From the NCBI RefSeq assembly GCF_000471905.2, contig NW_006500357.1, positions 3,186,332 through 3,250,331 of the forward strand: a DNA stretch of 64,000 bases, written 5' to 3'. Position 1 is the first letter of the stretch, and each line of letters starts with the position of its first letter. A model generated the notes under the pieces. It saw only the letters and a program-made list of their open reading frames with translations, was not told the DNA's origin and made no database searches. A program made the translations under genes and the position numbers. The DNA is from Amborella trichopoda. Taxonomy: Eukaryota > Streptophyta > Magnoliopsida > Amborellales > Amborellaceae. Of the stretch, positions 10,657 to 23,439 are shown piece after piece.

Positions 10657-10983
10657 TGTTAGAAACTACATTTTTGTATATTTGCGCCTTAGGCCTCCAT
10701 CGAAGATTATTTCATAATACTGCAGAGAACTCTATTAAATTGATTAATCAAGAATATACAAAACTCTGTTTAAATATACGGCAAATAACAGTTACAGATA
10801 AATACCAATGATTATGGATAGACTATCACCTAATTTTATCAAGAGATATGTATCAATACAGATGCATATTCATACTGATATATATCAGTATGATACATAT
10901 CCTCATCTTATCAAGAGATATAGTGATATGTATCAGTATTGATGTATTAATCAATACTAACACGAGATATCCATATCTTAACA
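10657..10983 (-). mobile_element. Complete 5' LTR of element B (327 bp)
   Basis: It reads TGTTAAGATATGG... to ...TTTCTAACA on the minus strand and is followed by the primer-binding site. Its partner at 8389-8683 lies in opposite orientation. It interrupts the Copia-A RT frame just after the LCPTND segment. Confidence 0.85.
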
Positions 10984-13242
10984 ATATCATTATTATCATT
11001 AGTCGGACATAAATCAATGGATAATTTAGCTACTTTATCAACATGGTTAGAGACCAGCTTGCATAAATCCATTTTAAATTTTTTAAAATATATTCTAAAT
11101 AATACTCTTGAGATAAGTTGAGCATCATATTTAATCTATCTCTTGTAATTTCAATTCCTAAAACATATGATGCCACCCCCATATCTTTTATTGCAAAATT
11201 AGATTGCAACCATGATTTTGTTTCATTAATCATATCTATATCATTTTCAGCAATCAAAATATCATCCACATATAAAAACAATATCAGTATCTTACGCCCA
11301 CTAATTTTAATATAAATAAAATGATCACTTTCATTAGAAACAAAACCAAGTCTCATAATAGCATCATGAAATTTTAAATGCTATTGTCTAAAAAGATTGT
11401 TTCAATCTATATAGTGACTTGATTAAGTTGCCCACTTTATTTTATTTGCCTTTAAAAATATATCCTTAAGGTTGTTACGTGTATATCTCTTTGTTTAAAG
11501 TATCCATTGAGAAATGTAATTTCAACATCCATTTGAAACAATTCTAAATCAGGATTAGCCACAATAGACATCAAACTTCTAATAGAAGGAAATCTTACTA
11601 TAGGAGAAAAAGTATCAACAAAATCTATACATTCTTTTTTGTTATACCTTTTAGCAACAAGTCATGCTTTATATTTATCTATACTACCAACAACCTTGAG
11701 TTTTGTTTATAAAATACATTTACAACCAATCGGTTTTCTCCCACTAGGCAAATCTACCAACTCGCATAAATGGTTTTTAGTTATAGAATCTATTTCTTTA
11801 TTCATGGAATTAGTCCAAAAATCAGATTTATTAGAATTAATAGCTTATTTATAATTGGATAGTTCAGGAGTATCTTGACAAACAAAGTTATAGTATTGGT
11901 GTAAAGTGTCCATACAAATAAAACTTTGGTATGATTATAAATGATATGGTGCCTTTCTAATCCTAGAACTGCTCCTAGGTTAACTGTCATCTATAATGGT
12001 AGGTTCAAATGTATCACTCCCACTATCCATGTAGTTATCAAGGTTTTCTACATTAGGTTCATAATTTTCTATGTTTTCATGTATTCTTTTGTTTTTTTCT
12101 AATTCATGTATATCTATAAGAAAAGGTTGCCTATTTTCATATGTTCTTTTAAGAAATGTACATCTCTAGATTCAACCAAAGATGTGGTCTCATTGTCATA
12201 AAAACTATAACCTTTAAAGTGTCAGGGTACCTTATGAATCAGTATTTTCTAGTTTTAGCCTGCAGCTTAGATCTCTCATGGCTCGGGATAACCCCAAATT
12301 TTTTAATGATCCAATCGAAGTTTACAACCAGTCTATAACTCATAAGGCGTTTTTTTTAAGGATTTTGAGGGAGCTCAATTTAAAATATACATGGCAGTAT
12401 ACAATCCTTCACCCCAAAATATTGAGGATAATTTAGCATGACTCATTATTGAGTGAACCATTTCCATAAGAGTTTAGTTACGTCCTTTGGCAACACCGTT
12501 TTGTTGGGGTGTGTGGGTCATGGTATTATGGTGTATAATCTCATTTTCTTTACAAAAAATAACAAACAAATTAGAACGATATTCCCCCCCTCGATCTGTT
12601 CTAAGGATTTTAATTCTTTTATCTAATTGGTTTTAAACTTCTAATTTAAATTCTTTGAATATATCAAGTGCATCAGATTTTCCACTAATTAGATAAATAT
12701 AATCGAATTTCGAATAATCATCAATGATTGAAATAAAATATTCCATACCCCTATGTGCTTTTACATAAAGTGACCCACAAATATCAGAATGAATTATGAC
12801 AATAAATCATAAGATCTAGTTGCCTTACGAAAGGGTTTTTTACTCATTTTACCAGATAAACATGGGTCACAATTTTTAAAATCTAAATTTGTCATTTTAG
12901 GAATCAAGCCATCATTAACAAGTCTTGAAACTCTATTTCTACTAATATGACACAAACACATATGCCACAAAAGAGAAGTTTCATCATCACACACATTCAA
13001 GTAAGCAAAGAAGATGAAATTTCATTTATTTTATATCCCCTTGAGTTTTCTCCCATACAATGACTTTTCTATTATTCCCAATTGAAACAATCCCATCCCT
13101 GAAACGAACTTCATATCCGTTGGCATCAAGCCTCATAATCGAAAGCAAGTTACAACACATGGAAGGAGCATAAAGAGTTCAGAAAGGAGCAAGAAATTCC
13201 TATTCGGAATGAGTAAGTTATAAGTGCCAATACCAATACATC
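10984..13242 (-). pseudogene. Copia-A integrase and reverse transcriptase
   Basis: The pol of a Ty1/Copia retrotransposon copies the element's RNA and inserts the DNA. Reading down the minus strand: the end of the protease/pre-integrase linker (GIGTYNLLIP, then CCNLLSIMRLDANGYEVRF); the HHCC zinc domain at 12830-12975 (WHMCLCHIS... CDPCLSG); the integrase core (12400-12800); and RT at 10984-12000 with the catalytic YVDD in FLYVDDILIA at about 11270. Many stops and frameshifts are present. The start at 13242 is not the native start: upstream gag and protease lie at 26974-27985, beyond the Tekay insertion. The RT end is cut by element B. Confidence 0.85.
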
Positions 13243-14644
13243 TATCACGACACCGCCCCTTGACCCCTACAGTACTTATCGGAGGGCAACAAAATATGGG
13301 ACCACGACCAGAGGTAGTGAAAGCCACTCAGGTGGGAGTGCGCTCAACGCTTTTTAGAAGGCGGAATCAAGCAAACTACAAAAGAAAGAACAAACTATAC
13401 ACAAAGGTACAAGAATTGGACAAAATAGAACCAACTTAAATATATAAAAATTCCAAAATTTTAATTACTATCATGTCCAAGACACTACAGGCCCAACCAC
13501 AAAATACAATACTTTAAGCAAAACAACTACATGGCCAACGCCAACAGACACCTACTATCAAGATAAGGCCTTTCTTGCCAAACTTGAATCTTCAACCGCC
13601 AACCATGAATGCCCAACCGCCCACTTTAAAAAATTGTAGGTTATTACTCTATACAGAGAAAGTAAAAGGGATGAGCTATAAAGCCCAGTAAGCAGATCAA
13701 ACTTCATGTATTCCTGCCAAATTCATTCAAGCATCACAACATGGAGCCATGTATTAAAATTCTTTAGCAGTGGTGGCAGAAGTGTGAATCAGATATCAAA
13801 ATATTATACATTGCATGAGCTAACAGTCTATCACATCTTTTCATCAAAATAATAGATTAGTAATGCAAGCAAAACACATAGTGCATACATGCAATCCTAG
13901 TGTTGCCTACTCCCAAAGTAGAAGTCAAGCCAATCCTGTTACTTGGGACTTCTGCCCAAACTCAAGAGGGAAGACAATGACAAACAGATGGCCCATTTCA
14001 TAATGTCTTCACACACACACACACACAATCCCTAGTACGCTTTGAGGCTTTTGATAGGTTGTAGCCTTGCAAGACACAACCCTCTCATTTTGCCTTTCAA
14101 GCGAGAGGGTGTTACACTACCAATGGGTGACCCAATCTGTAGTGCCCATATAGATCCGGGGGGCACGACCCTCCCAGATACTCCCATCCTGTCATGGGGA
14201 GTTAGGGAGATCTTAACTTCTGACATAACTTTCTTATCATATTAGAATAGATTGCGCTACAAACGGATGACCCTTTGCGTAGTGCCTTATTCAGTAGTAT
14301 CAGAATCTCATGTCATACTACCAATGGATGTCCCATTGTGTAGTGGTTCATATCACAATGTTATCGTATCAGATCACAACTATGCACATGCAAATCTCAT
14401 AAGAATTCACTCATGCCTAAGCATGTCTCATTATAATTATTTAAGAGTTCATGAGCCTTCACTATATCATAAGCATGCATATTCAAGAATTCATAACAGA
14501 ACAGGATTTTCAATACGAAGGCCTCTTAGAAAATTAGGTCTGACTTCCATTCCATGGGGATTTTAGTCATGGTTCCAAAAGCCAATTTGAAAATAACTCA
14601 TCCACTTTTTATTTAGAAGTGGTTTAGCCTTAATCAGAGATATA

Positions 14645-15630
14645 TTGGTCAGCAAACAGTTTTTCATAAAATACATAAAAATTTTGGAATTCCACTGCAA
14701 CTCACAACAGTGACATATGCATGCAAACAGGGGCAAAATTCTCACATCATCAAGAATTTCAACATGGTTCTAAAACAAAACGTGAGACATATCCATATTT
14801 CATTTACAGTTTGAGATCATTTGGACGACTTATGGTTAGTAAACAGTTTAGTACAAAATGTGCAATAGTTCTAAAAATTCACTGCAACTTACAACAGCGA
14901 CATATACATGAAAACAGAGGCATAATCCTCGAATAATCATGAATTTAAACAAGGTTCCAAAACAAAACTATAAGTAGAAACATACATATTTCATTTCAAG
15001 TGGTTTGAAGTCATTTGGACACCATTTAATTTGTCAAAATTTCAATAAACAATGAGCAACAGTCCTGAAAACTGCTGCAACTGATAACAGTGACATGATT
15101 ATACAAACAGAGGCATAAATTTCAAACTATGAGGAATTTTGATAGGCTTTCAAAACCAAATTTGAATTAAACACATCCATATTTAATTTAAAAGTAGTTT
15201 AAAGTCATTTTAACACTATTTTGTCAGTCAAACAGTTATTACAAAATGAGAAACAGTCCTAGAAACTGCTATAACTGATAACATTGATATATCTATACAA
15301 ATAGAGGCATAACTTCCAATTTATGAGGAATTTCGACATGGTTTCAAAATAAAATTTGAAGTATACACATCCATATTTTATTTAAAAGCAGTTTTAATTC
15401 ATTTGAACACCATTTAGTCAGTCAAATGTTCATAAAATGAGCAACAGTCTTGAAACTGCTCTAACTGATAATGGTGACATGTCTATACAAACACAAGTAT
15501 AACTTCAAATTTATGAGGAATTTAGACATGGTTTCAAATCCAAATTAAAGTAGATACATCTATATTTCATTTAAAAGTGTGTGAAGTAATTTTAACACAA
15601 TTTAGTCAGTCAAAAGTTCATTACAAAAAC
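14645..15630 (-). repeat. Tandem array, five units of about 190 bp, within Tekay LTR
   Basis: Units begin near 14652, 14840, 15040, 15229 and 15424, with a partial one at 15610. Shared landmarks in each are an AAACAGTT..ACAAAATGAG start, a CTGCAACTGATAACAGTGACA block, an AGAGGCATAA block, a GAGGAATTT..ACATGGTTTC block and a TTTAGTCAGTC end. Divergence between units is substantial. Confidence 0.85.
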
Positions 15631-16122
15631 ATGTAGGGTCCCTGGAAATTCACAGCAAAGTTTTTGGTACACCTTGTAAAATAATCAATAACTTCCAAAC
15701 TAAAATGGATATTAACACAAAAGCTTTTGCATCTTAATTTAGACATATAGGGGTACTCTTCCCCAGATTTCATGACCAACAAAGTTATTTTCAGCACTAA
15801 AATCATCATGTCAATGAGGACTACAATTTTGTAATAACAATGTACAAACAACATAATTTCACTAGCATGCAACCATTTCCTATCAAAAATATGGAAACAT
15901 GAGTGTTAACTCCACTTACTTGTGCTCAAATGTGTCCCAAAGTCCCCCACACAGGCCAAGTTTTCAAAGCTCCCAACAAAGGCTCTTAGAGGTAGAGCTT
16001 CTAAGTGAGAAGGGAGGACGTAAGAGTGAGAGAGGGCTAAAGCTCTTGGTGGTTTGTAAAGAGCCTCATTTGTAAGAAAAGAGGGGTGGGTGGCAAGAAA
16101 GGGCTCACAGGTGCCAAACAGG

Positions 16123-16440
16123 GGCGGCTATCTTCTTCATGCATGACGGTAAAGCTTACACGTACGGTGGCTATCTTCTTCATGCACGACGGTAGGGGCT
16201 TACACGCACGGCAGCTATCTTCTTCACACACGGCAGTAAAGCTTACACGCACAGCGGCTATCTTCTTCACGCATGGTGGTAAAGCTTACATGCACGGCGA
16301 CTATTTTCGTCATGCACGACGGTAAAGCTTATATGCACGGCGGCTATCTTCTTCACGGATGGTGGTAAATCTTACACGCACGACGGCTATCTTCTTCACG
16401 CACGATGGTAAAGCTTACTCGCATGATGACTATCTTCTCT
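16123..16440. repeat. 43-bp minisatellite, about 7 copies, within Tekay LTR
   Basis: The unit is GGCTATCTTCTTCACGCACG then ACGGTAAAGCTTACACGCACGGC, with small variations. The same repeat family recurs at 26595-26830 in the second LTR fragment, with a different copy number and some shortened units of about 22 bp. Confidence 0.9.
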
Positions 16441-16583
16441 CTCTTCGTCTGTCTCTTACCGCCGCCCGTGTTCACTCTCTTCTTCTGCTTCTTGCTGCCA
16501 CGCACGACGACACCTCATTGCCGCGCACTACTGTCCTCTTACAGTCGCGCACTATACCTTGCCGAAAAATCTCAATCCTTACA

Positions 16584-19500
16584 TCATCCCTCCCTTAAAA
16601 GGGATTTTGTTCTCAAAATCTTGTTTCTGCTAATTGAATAAATGGGGGTCCTTATCCCGGATCTCATCCTCCCATTCTCAAGTCAATTCTTCCTAGGAAT
16701 GGTATTGTCATAAAACATAGACCAGAGGAATTTCTTTGTTGCGCAACACTTGTACTCTTCAATCCAGTATCTCAGTTGGTTGCTCAATGTAGGTCAAGTC
16801 CTCTTTGATCCTTATTGGTTCATACTTTAGAATATAGGACGGGTCAGGCTGGTACTTCCTTAACATAGATACATGGAAAACATCGTGGATGTTCGCTAAC
16901 TCAAGTGGTAGGGCAAGTCCATATGCCATGCTTCCAACCTTTTCCAAAATTTCAAAAGGTCCAATAAAATGTGGGCTCAATTTTCCTTTCTTGTCAAACC
17001 TCATAATGCCCTTAGGTGGCAACACCTTCAAAAATACCCGATTGCCCAACTCAAACTCGAGGTCTCTTCTTCGGTTATCGGCTTAACTCTTTTGCCGACT
17101 CTGAGCTGTCATGAGCCTCTCTTTAATCAAAGTAAGTCTTGTCTCTAAGGCTGACTGCAGACTAGCCCAAAATCTTTAGGTAAATTTAGTGTCCTCGTCG
17201 GACACGATAATGACTGGTATTCCATGCAATCTCACTATCTCCTTGATGTATAATTGGGCCAGTTTATCCAAGGTATAGGTTGTGCGTATCGGTAAGAAAT
17301 GGGTGCTTTGGTCAGCCGGTCTATAATGACCCAAATACTATCATGTCTAGTACCTGTTCTAGGTAAGCCAAAGATAATGCCCATAGCGATGTATTCCCAT
17401 TTCCATTCTGGCAGAGCAAGAGTTGCAACAACCCTCCAGGTCTCTGATGCTCAGCTTTCACTTGCTGGCATGTCAAACACTTAGAAACAAACAATGCTAC
17501 TTCCCTTTTCATGTCATTCCATCAGAAAGTTTTCTTCAGGTCCTGATACATCTTAGTATTCCCGGGGTGTATGGCATAACGAGAGCGGTGAGCTTCTTCT
17601 AGAATAGCCCTCTTCACATCCTCGTCATTCGGAATACAGACCCAATCCTTGAATCTCAACAAGTCATCACCACTTACAAAGAAATCATCTTTCCTCCCCA
17701 ATTTTATTTCTTCCAGAATTTTGATGACCTGGGTATCCTTCTTTTGTTCCCTGCGGATTTATTGAAAGAGTTGGGGCTCCACCCTTATACAAGCGGTCAT
17801 ACATACCTCATCACCAAGGGGCAGACTTGGGTGCCAATCCACTACATCCTCTAACAGTCCCATCTCTCAAACCATTAGGTGAGCCATCGATATCACGGGC
17901 TTCCTGCTCAGAGTGTCTGCCACCACATTAGTCTTGACTGGGTGGTAATTGATGGTACAATTATAATCATTCAATATATCAATTCATCTCCATTGCCTCA
18001 TGTTCAACTCCTTCTGAGAAAACAGGTACTTGAGGCTCTTATGATCTATAAACACCTTAAACTCTAGAGGCAGTGTCTCCATATTTTTTAGTCAAATACT
18101 ACAACTAAAAGTTCCAAATCATGAGTTGAGTAATTTTGTTCATACGGCTTCAACTGTCTGGAGGCATAAACAATGACCTTCCCTCACTATATAAGCATAC
18201 AACCAAGCCCTTTGTGAGGGGCATCAATGTAAACCACAAAGTCCTCTTTTCCTTGAGGTAAGGTCAGTATCGGAGCCGTAGTCAGTCTCTTCTGTAGTTC
18301 TCGAAAACTTTTCTCACAATCAGTTGACCACAAAAATTTTACTTCCTTCTGGGTTAAGCGAGTCAGGGAAAGGGCTATCTTTGAAAATCCTTCTACAAAG
18401 CGTCTATATTAACCCACCAGTCCTAAGAAACTGCAGACCTCTGTCACATTCGTTGGTCTTCCCCACTTAAGTATGACTTCAATCTTATAATAGAAACAAC
18501 GTGCCCAAGGAAGGCCACGTTAGGAAGCCAAAACTCTCTTACTCAACTTAGTATATAGCTTTTCTGACTTCAGAGTCTAGAGGACCATTCTTAGATGCTG
18601 CTCATGCTCTTCTAGGTTCTTTGAATACACCAAAATATCATCTACAAAGACCACAATAAAAGTATCCAAAAGGGGTATGAAATCTCTATTCATCAAGTCC
18701 ATGAAAACAGTTGGGGCATTGGTCAACCCAAACGGTATTACCAAACACTCATAGTGGCCATGTCGGGTTCTGAATGCGGTCTTGAAAACATCTCCCTCCT
18801 TAACCTGTAGTTAGTAATAGCTCGACCGGAGATCAATCTTAGAGAATACTTGGGCTCCATGAAACTGGTCAAAGAGGTCATCAATCCTAGACAGGGGGTA
18901 TTTGTTTTTTACTGTGACATGATTCAGCTGCCTATAGTTTATACAAAGTCTCATGGACCCATCTTTCTTCTTCACAAACAGAATAGGTGCACCCCAAGGT
19001 GATACACTGGGTCAGATGGACCCCTTCTTTAACAACTCCTGCAGTTGCTCTTTCAGTTCCTTCAATTCGACTGGGGTCATCCTATAAAGGGCTTTGGAGA
19101 TGGGAGTAGTATCGGGGACCATATCTATTTCAAACTCTATCTCCCTGACTAAAGGCAAAGAGGCCAACTCCTCAGGAAAAACTTCTGGGTATTCTCTTAC
19201 CACTGGTATCTCTTTTAACTTAGACTGGACATCCCGATTCTCTACCACATAGGTTAAGTATCCAATATATCTCTTAGTCAGAAGACAGGAAGCCCGAAGG
19301 GCAGAGATAATGTGTAAAGGGGGAGCACCCTTAATACCAACAAAGTGCAACTCAAGCTGGTTTGGGCGTCTAAATGTCACCGTTTTATCATAACAATTAA
19401 CTGTAGCATGATGTGGGAACAACTAGTCCATGCCCAAGATAATATCAAAGTCCTGAATATTCAAAAGTATCAAGTCTAAAGGGAGGGCACACCCTTCAAG

Positions 19501-19640
19501 TAAAACCCCACATTGTTTATATACCATATCAATTTCTGTAGAATCCCCCATAGGTGTGCATACTAATAAAGTCCAGTCAAGAAGTGAAGGTCTAACATTT
19601 ATGTGGTATGCAAAGTGAGGTGCAACAAAAGAATGGGAAA
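16584..19640 (-). pseudogene. Tekay-like Gypsy pol (protease, RT, RNase H, integrase, chromodomain tail)
   Basis: Pol of a chromovirus. On the minus strand, in order: a protease relic at about 19600-19640 (a DPGFSHSFV-like active site, where Ser after Asp is Pro); a linker ending in the 136-aa open stretch 19012-19422 (PEVFPEELASLP...); RT with [11 protein letters not shown] and FVDDILVYS near 18640; RNase H; integrase with its zinc domain (17600-18000) and core; and a C-terminal stretch at 16759-17049 with FLKV.P.KG.MRF and NIHDVFHVSMLRKYQPDPS. The last motif and the EDLTYIEQP segment are what I know from the Tekay/Del clade. Remains of a chromodomain-like tail run to about 16600. Frameshifts and stops occur throughout. 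Confidence 0.85.
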
Positions 19641-19648
19641 ATCCAGGG

Positions 19649-20692
19649 TCAAATCAAAATTCTAGCTTCCATACCACAAACAGACAGCGTACCTCGGATA
19701 ACAGAGGTAGAAGCCTTGGCTTCTTGCTCCTTGAGCGCAAACACCCGACCTTGACTCCTTGGTCGGTTCTCTGGTCCCTTAAATGGATAGTCCTTGATCA
19801 GGTGGCTTGGCTTCCCACAACGAAAACATGATTTCACCTTCATATAGCACTCGACTGTAGAATGGTTACTCAACCCATAGTACGAGCAGGCCGGGTGCCG
19901 ATTATCCCTTGCATCACCCAGGAAGGTCTTTTGGATCTTAGTATTACCTTGATTGTTCCTTCCATTAAACTCTCTCATGGGAGGTGGTTGAGCTTTCTTC
20001 TTAAAATTCCCAGATAGCATGGCCCCCACTTTCCCTTCTTTCCTCTACCAGAACTCTTCACAATCTCTCTCAATCTTCATAACAAGGTCCATTAATGGGG
20101 AGAAGGTATTAAGGTTGGTTGATATTATTCTTCCTCTTATATCTGGTCCAAGGCCCTCTCGAATTTGTTCGCCTTTCGCGCCTCTGCATTGATAATGTGT
20201 GGCTCACAATGGGAGAGCTCTGCAAATTTTGTTGCATACTGTTCCATTGATAATCTCCCTTGCTACAGCTTAATGAACTCCACTTCTTTTCTCTCTCGGA
20301 CTGAGTCAGGGAAATATTTCTCATCAAAATCCTTTAGAAAGCTTCCCACGTCGTCATGGTCCCTGACTCCTCCCAGGATTTCTTCACTGACACTAGTGTT
20401 CAAGATCCTCTTCCAACATGAAAGTCCCCAATTTAACCTTTAGCCCATCAAAACAGTGTAATACCTCAAATATCTTCTCCACTTATCTTCTCCATCTCTC
20501 AGCTTTCTCTACTCCCCCATGCCTCAAGAATGCCGGAGGTGCAAGCCTCCTAAATCTCTCAATTAAACTACTGTCAGTTTGGTCTGGGGCAGGAATAAAA
20601 GAGGCCGGAATATGGTCTTTCATTGTTTGAGTCATGGCCCCTAAAGTCTTGAAGAATTCCCCGAAGGCCTCGGTGTTCTCATTACTAGAACT
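19649..20692 (-). pseudogene. Tekay-like Gypsy gag with two CCHC knuckles, 5' end cut off
   Basis: The nucleocapsid/gag polyprotein packages the element's RNA. The minus-strand frame 19649-20029 has a basic N-terminal part, then two CCHC-type knuckles in a row. In the first (CSYYGLSNHSTVEC) the second Cys is Tyr. In the second (CFRCGKPSHLIKDY) the last Cys is Tyr. Upstream, at 20100-20690, the capsid part shows PPAFLRHGGVEKAERW and an FMLEE-like segment over several frames. The start of gag, the primer site and most of the 5' LTR are missing because Copia-C joins at 20693. Confidence 0.8.
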
Positions 20693-23368
20693 TGTTGAAA
20701 ATATGGCCTATTAAGGCAGTTGTCTCTCATTCAGTGGGAGCGATTGAGAGATTGAAATCTAGGCGTCTTACGAAATGGAGCGCAGATTCGTTTACCCCAA
20801 GTACGCATAAAGCGTCGAGAGTTCACGTGTTGAGAAAGTAATTTCTCAAAAAGGTGTGAGGATCACCTCCTAGTCAGGATTTTATAGGTTAGCCTCATGT
20901 TTAGCTACAATCGACCAGGGCTTGAAGAATCCAAACAAGAAAAATAGAAACCGAGTACTTATTGAGTATTCGCCCTGTATAGAATGGTCAAGACTTATGG
21001 GACATAAGCCCGTATCCTAATACGAGACCATTGCATGGAATGTGCATTTTCATTTCGTATGGGAAGTCACTCTTCTAAATGCATTATCCGAGTTTGGAAG
21101 AGTCAGTCCACATGTGCTTTGAGAGGACCCCTGTAATTAATTTACATCATGTCCCACAGGGACACCTGTAATCTATTGAGAGCCGAATGATCAGAAGTTC
21201 TGGTTCAGTGTTGTTGATATGTCCAATTATATGTCACTGTTTTAGACTGTGGAACATATATTTATGGGTCGTTCTGAGACATGGCTGAAGATCATTCGAG
21301 ACTAGCCTAATGGAGTACTCCAATACCTATAGTTATTAGCCTGAGATCTCACTATACCTTTTTTTCGATTTTAAGATGATGAGAGAAACTTAATAATTGC
21401 TTAAAAATACTTTCAATATTTACTGTGAATTTTAGAGAATTTTTTCATAATTTTATTTGCTAAAAAAATGAGGGTTTTCAAATTGTTTGACTCAAATTCT
21501 CCTTTAATCCAGACTTGGTAGTGCCATGTTGCGTCCGAGTGGCCATAAGGCTGCCACGTGGCACCCCACGCCTCACTCTAGGATCACCGCCCAGCTGGGA
21601 GCTGATCCCTAGGTAGGGACTAGATTGGTATTTGATTGCTTGTTTTAGAAGGGGTTCTATTAGAATGTCTTGTTATTTATTATTATATTTTGTTATATTA
21701 TGTTATAAATTAAGGCCATCCTTTTTATCACATGTCTTAAATAACTCACACATGGTTCATGCATGGCAAGTGTGAAGTTTAATTAATTTCTTTATTTGAT
21801 ATTAAAGAGAAAATGCATTTTTAATTTGAGTTGAAAAATATCTTCACACACATGTGTGAAGGGGGCATTATCTTTAAATTGATTAGTTTGAAATTTTAGA
21901 TCCACAAAGTGATTGTCTTTCATAAAGTAGAATATCTTCACATGTGTGAGCTTTACCAATTACTTATTTACCTTTTAGCCTTTGTGGTTATCTATTCAAA
22001 TATATTATTAAAAAAAATTATAAGTATTTTTGTAAGGCCATATTGAATACAATTGGAACAAAAACATGGGCCAACGACAAAATGGTAAAGTGACATAACT
22101 TAGAGTTAGGGTGAGTTATAATGGTATAAAATCCCATCCCTTCATCCTAGTGGTTAGATGGGGATGGGTGGCTGAGTATATTAACCTCTCATGTGCCTTT
22201 GGATTAGTGTATCAAGGGTGTTGATTGAGTCTAAGGTTACATGTTATAAAAACACATCATGAGATTGCAAACCCTAACTATCTCAACTCTTGAACCATTT
22301 CGGAAAATTATTGTTCCCATCCTTCTTTTAAGGCTTTGTGAGAGAAAATTGAAGAGAGAGAGCTTTTAGAGTTCCATTAATGGTGATCTTGATGGTGATC
22401 CTCATTTCTTATGCTTAAGTTTATAGTGTGCATTTATAAATGTAAACTCTATTGAATTTTCTTTTCTGATAAGATCATAATCTTAGCGTCTATAGTTGCT
22501 GGAGTTTCGAATTTAAAAAAGTTTCATTGATCTTAGAATCCCCATTTGATCATCTTTTTCATCATGCTTATTCATAGTGTGGTCTTCATGAGTTATAGCC
22601 TATATGCATGAGAATCCATAATCATGCATAGTATCTAATGATTACGTTGCTTCAAATCCATTAAATAATTTAGTCTCAGAGTGTTACTCAATTTTTAAAA
22701 CTTTTTCATCACGTTTTTACCTATGGGGGTTCATAATCTTTTCATACAAGACTGTTTTGGTGGTCCGAGGGACCATCATGTGTATTTTGGTCATAACTCT
22801 CTTGTTCTTTATCCGATTTGATTCAAACCTTTTGCATTCTGTTTTGGATGATAATGCCAGTATGTTGAGATCTTAAGAAGTGATTTATGGTGTGTAATTG
22901 CTTTCTATTTAGATTAGAAACTCTTGTGTTGAACTACTTTTGTACAATCCGAAGGGACAAAATTAAGTCCTTATAGGGCTCGATTGCATGGCTACGGCAC
23001 AAGGGGTTTGAAACATAGCTTCCTTATATTAATTTGGCATTCTACCTCCCTAATTAGCTGATTTTATTCCTTAAAATTTTATTTAGATTAGTTGTATGAT
23101 ATATTTAAACTTTGGGACATAGGTTATGCAATTTGTGTTATGAAAGTGTAATTCATAAGCTAGTCTTGTTTAATATGTAATTGCCCCATAAGGGGTTGGT
23201 ATTTGGATTTATTTAAAATGGTTATACAAGGCTAGATATGGTTGTAATTGTTATTTAAAGGATTGTAACTTATTCACTTAGCTTAGTTTTAGCAAGTGGC
23301 TGTTGAAGGAGTCAATTTTGCCTTGTTTTTCGGCATGAAATTTGCTCTAATCTTTGCATCCACTTTCA
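20693..23368 (+). mobile_element. Probable 5' LTR region of Copia-C
   Basis: The left edge TGTTGAAAATATGGCC abruptly interrupts the Tekay gag. The right edge ends in CA at 23367-23368, two bases before a tRNA-Met primer site. A promoter-like TTATAAAAACAC lies near 22232. If this is all one LTR it is 2.68 kb, long for Copia, so a second insertion inside it, or a later LTR start, is possible. There is no second LTR to compare because the 3' half of Copia-C is missing. Confidence 0.5.
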
Positions 23369-23370
23369 AT

Positions 23371-23382
23371 TGGTATCAGAGC
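23371..23382 (+). other. Primer-binding site (tRNA-Met) of Copia-C
   Basis: TGGTATCAGAGC, two bases after the LTR end; the leader and gag follow. Confidence 0.9.
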
Positions 23383-23439
23383 TAGGCTCATTTATAGCCT
23401 CTTTTAGGGTCTTTAGAGGGATTATAGAGTGTCAAATGG

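Larger units (their letters stand above)
13243..16583 (-). mobile_element. 3' LTR of Tekay-like Gypsy chromovirus (about 3.3 kb)
   Basis: On the minus strand it starts TGTAAGGATTGAGATTTTTC right after the end of pol and ends GGGGCGGTGTCGTGATA. Long LTRs like this are known for the Tekay/Del lineage. It contains a 43-bp minisatellite and a tandem array of about 190 bp, listed separately. A third set of related motifs (CAATGGGTGACCC, ACGGATGACCC, AATGGATGTCCC) repeats at 14124, 14264 and 14321. The neighbouring bases ACATC (13238-13242) match ATATC at 26974-26978 in four of five positions, consistent with a 5-bp target duplication. Confidence 0.75.

Noticed and set aside
16086..16641. Overlapping plus-strand frames rich in HDGKAYTH-type repeats
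   Set aside because: They are translations of the 43-bp minisatellite in an LTR, and a 43-bp unit does not keep one frame.
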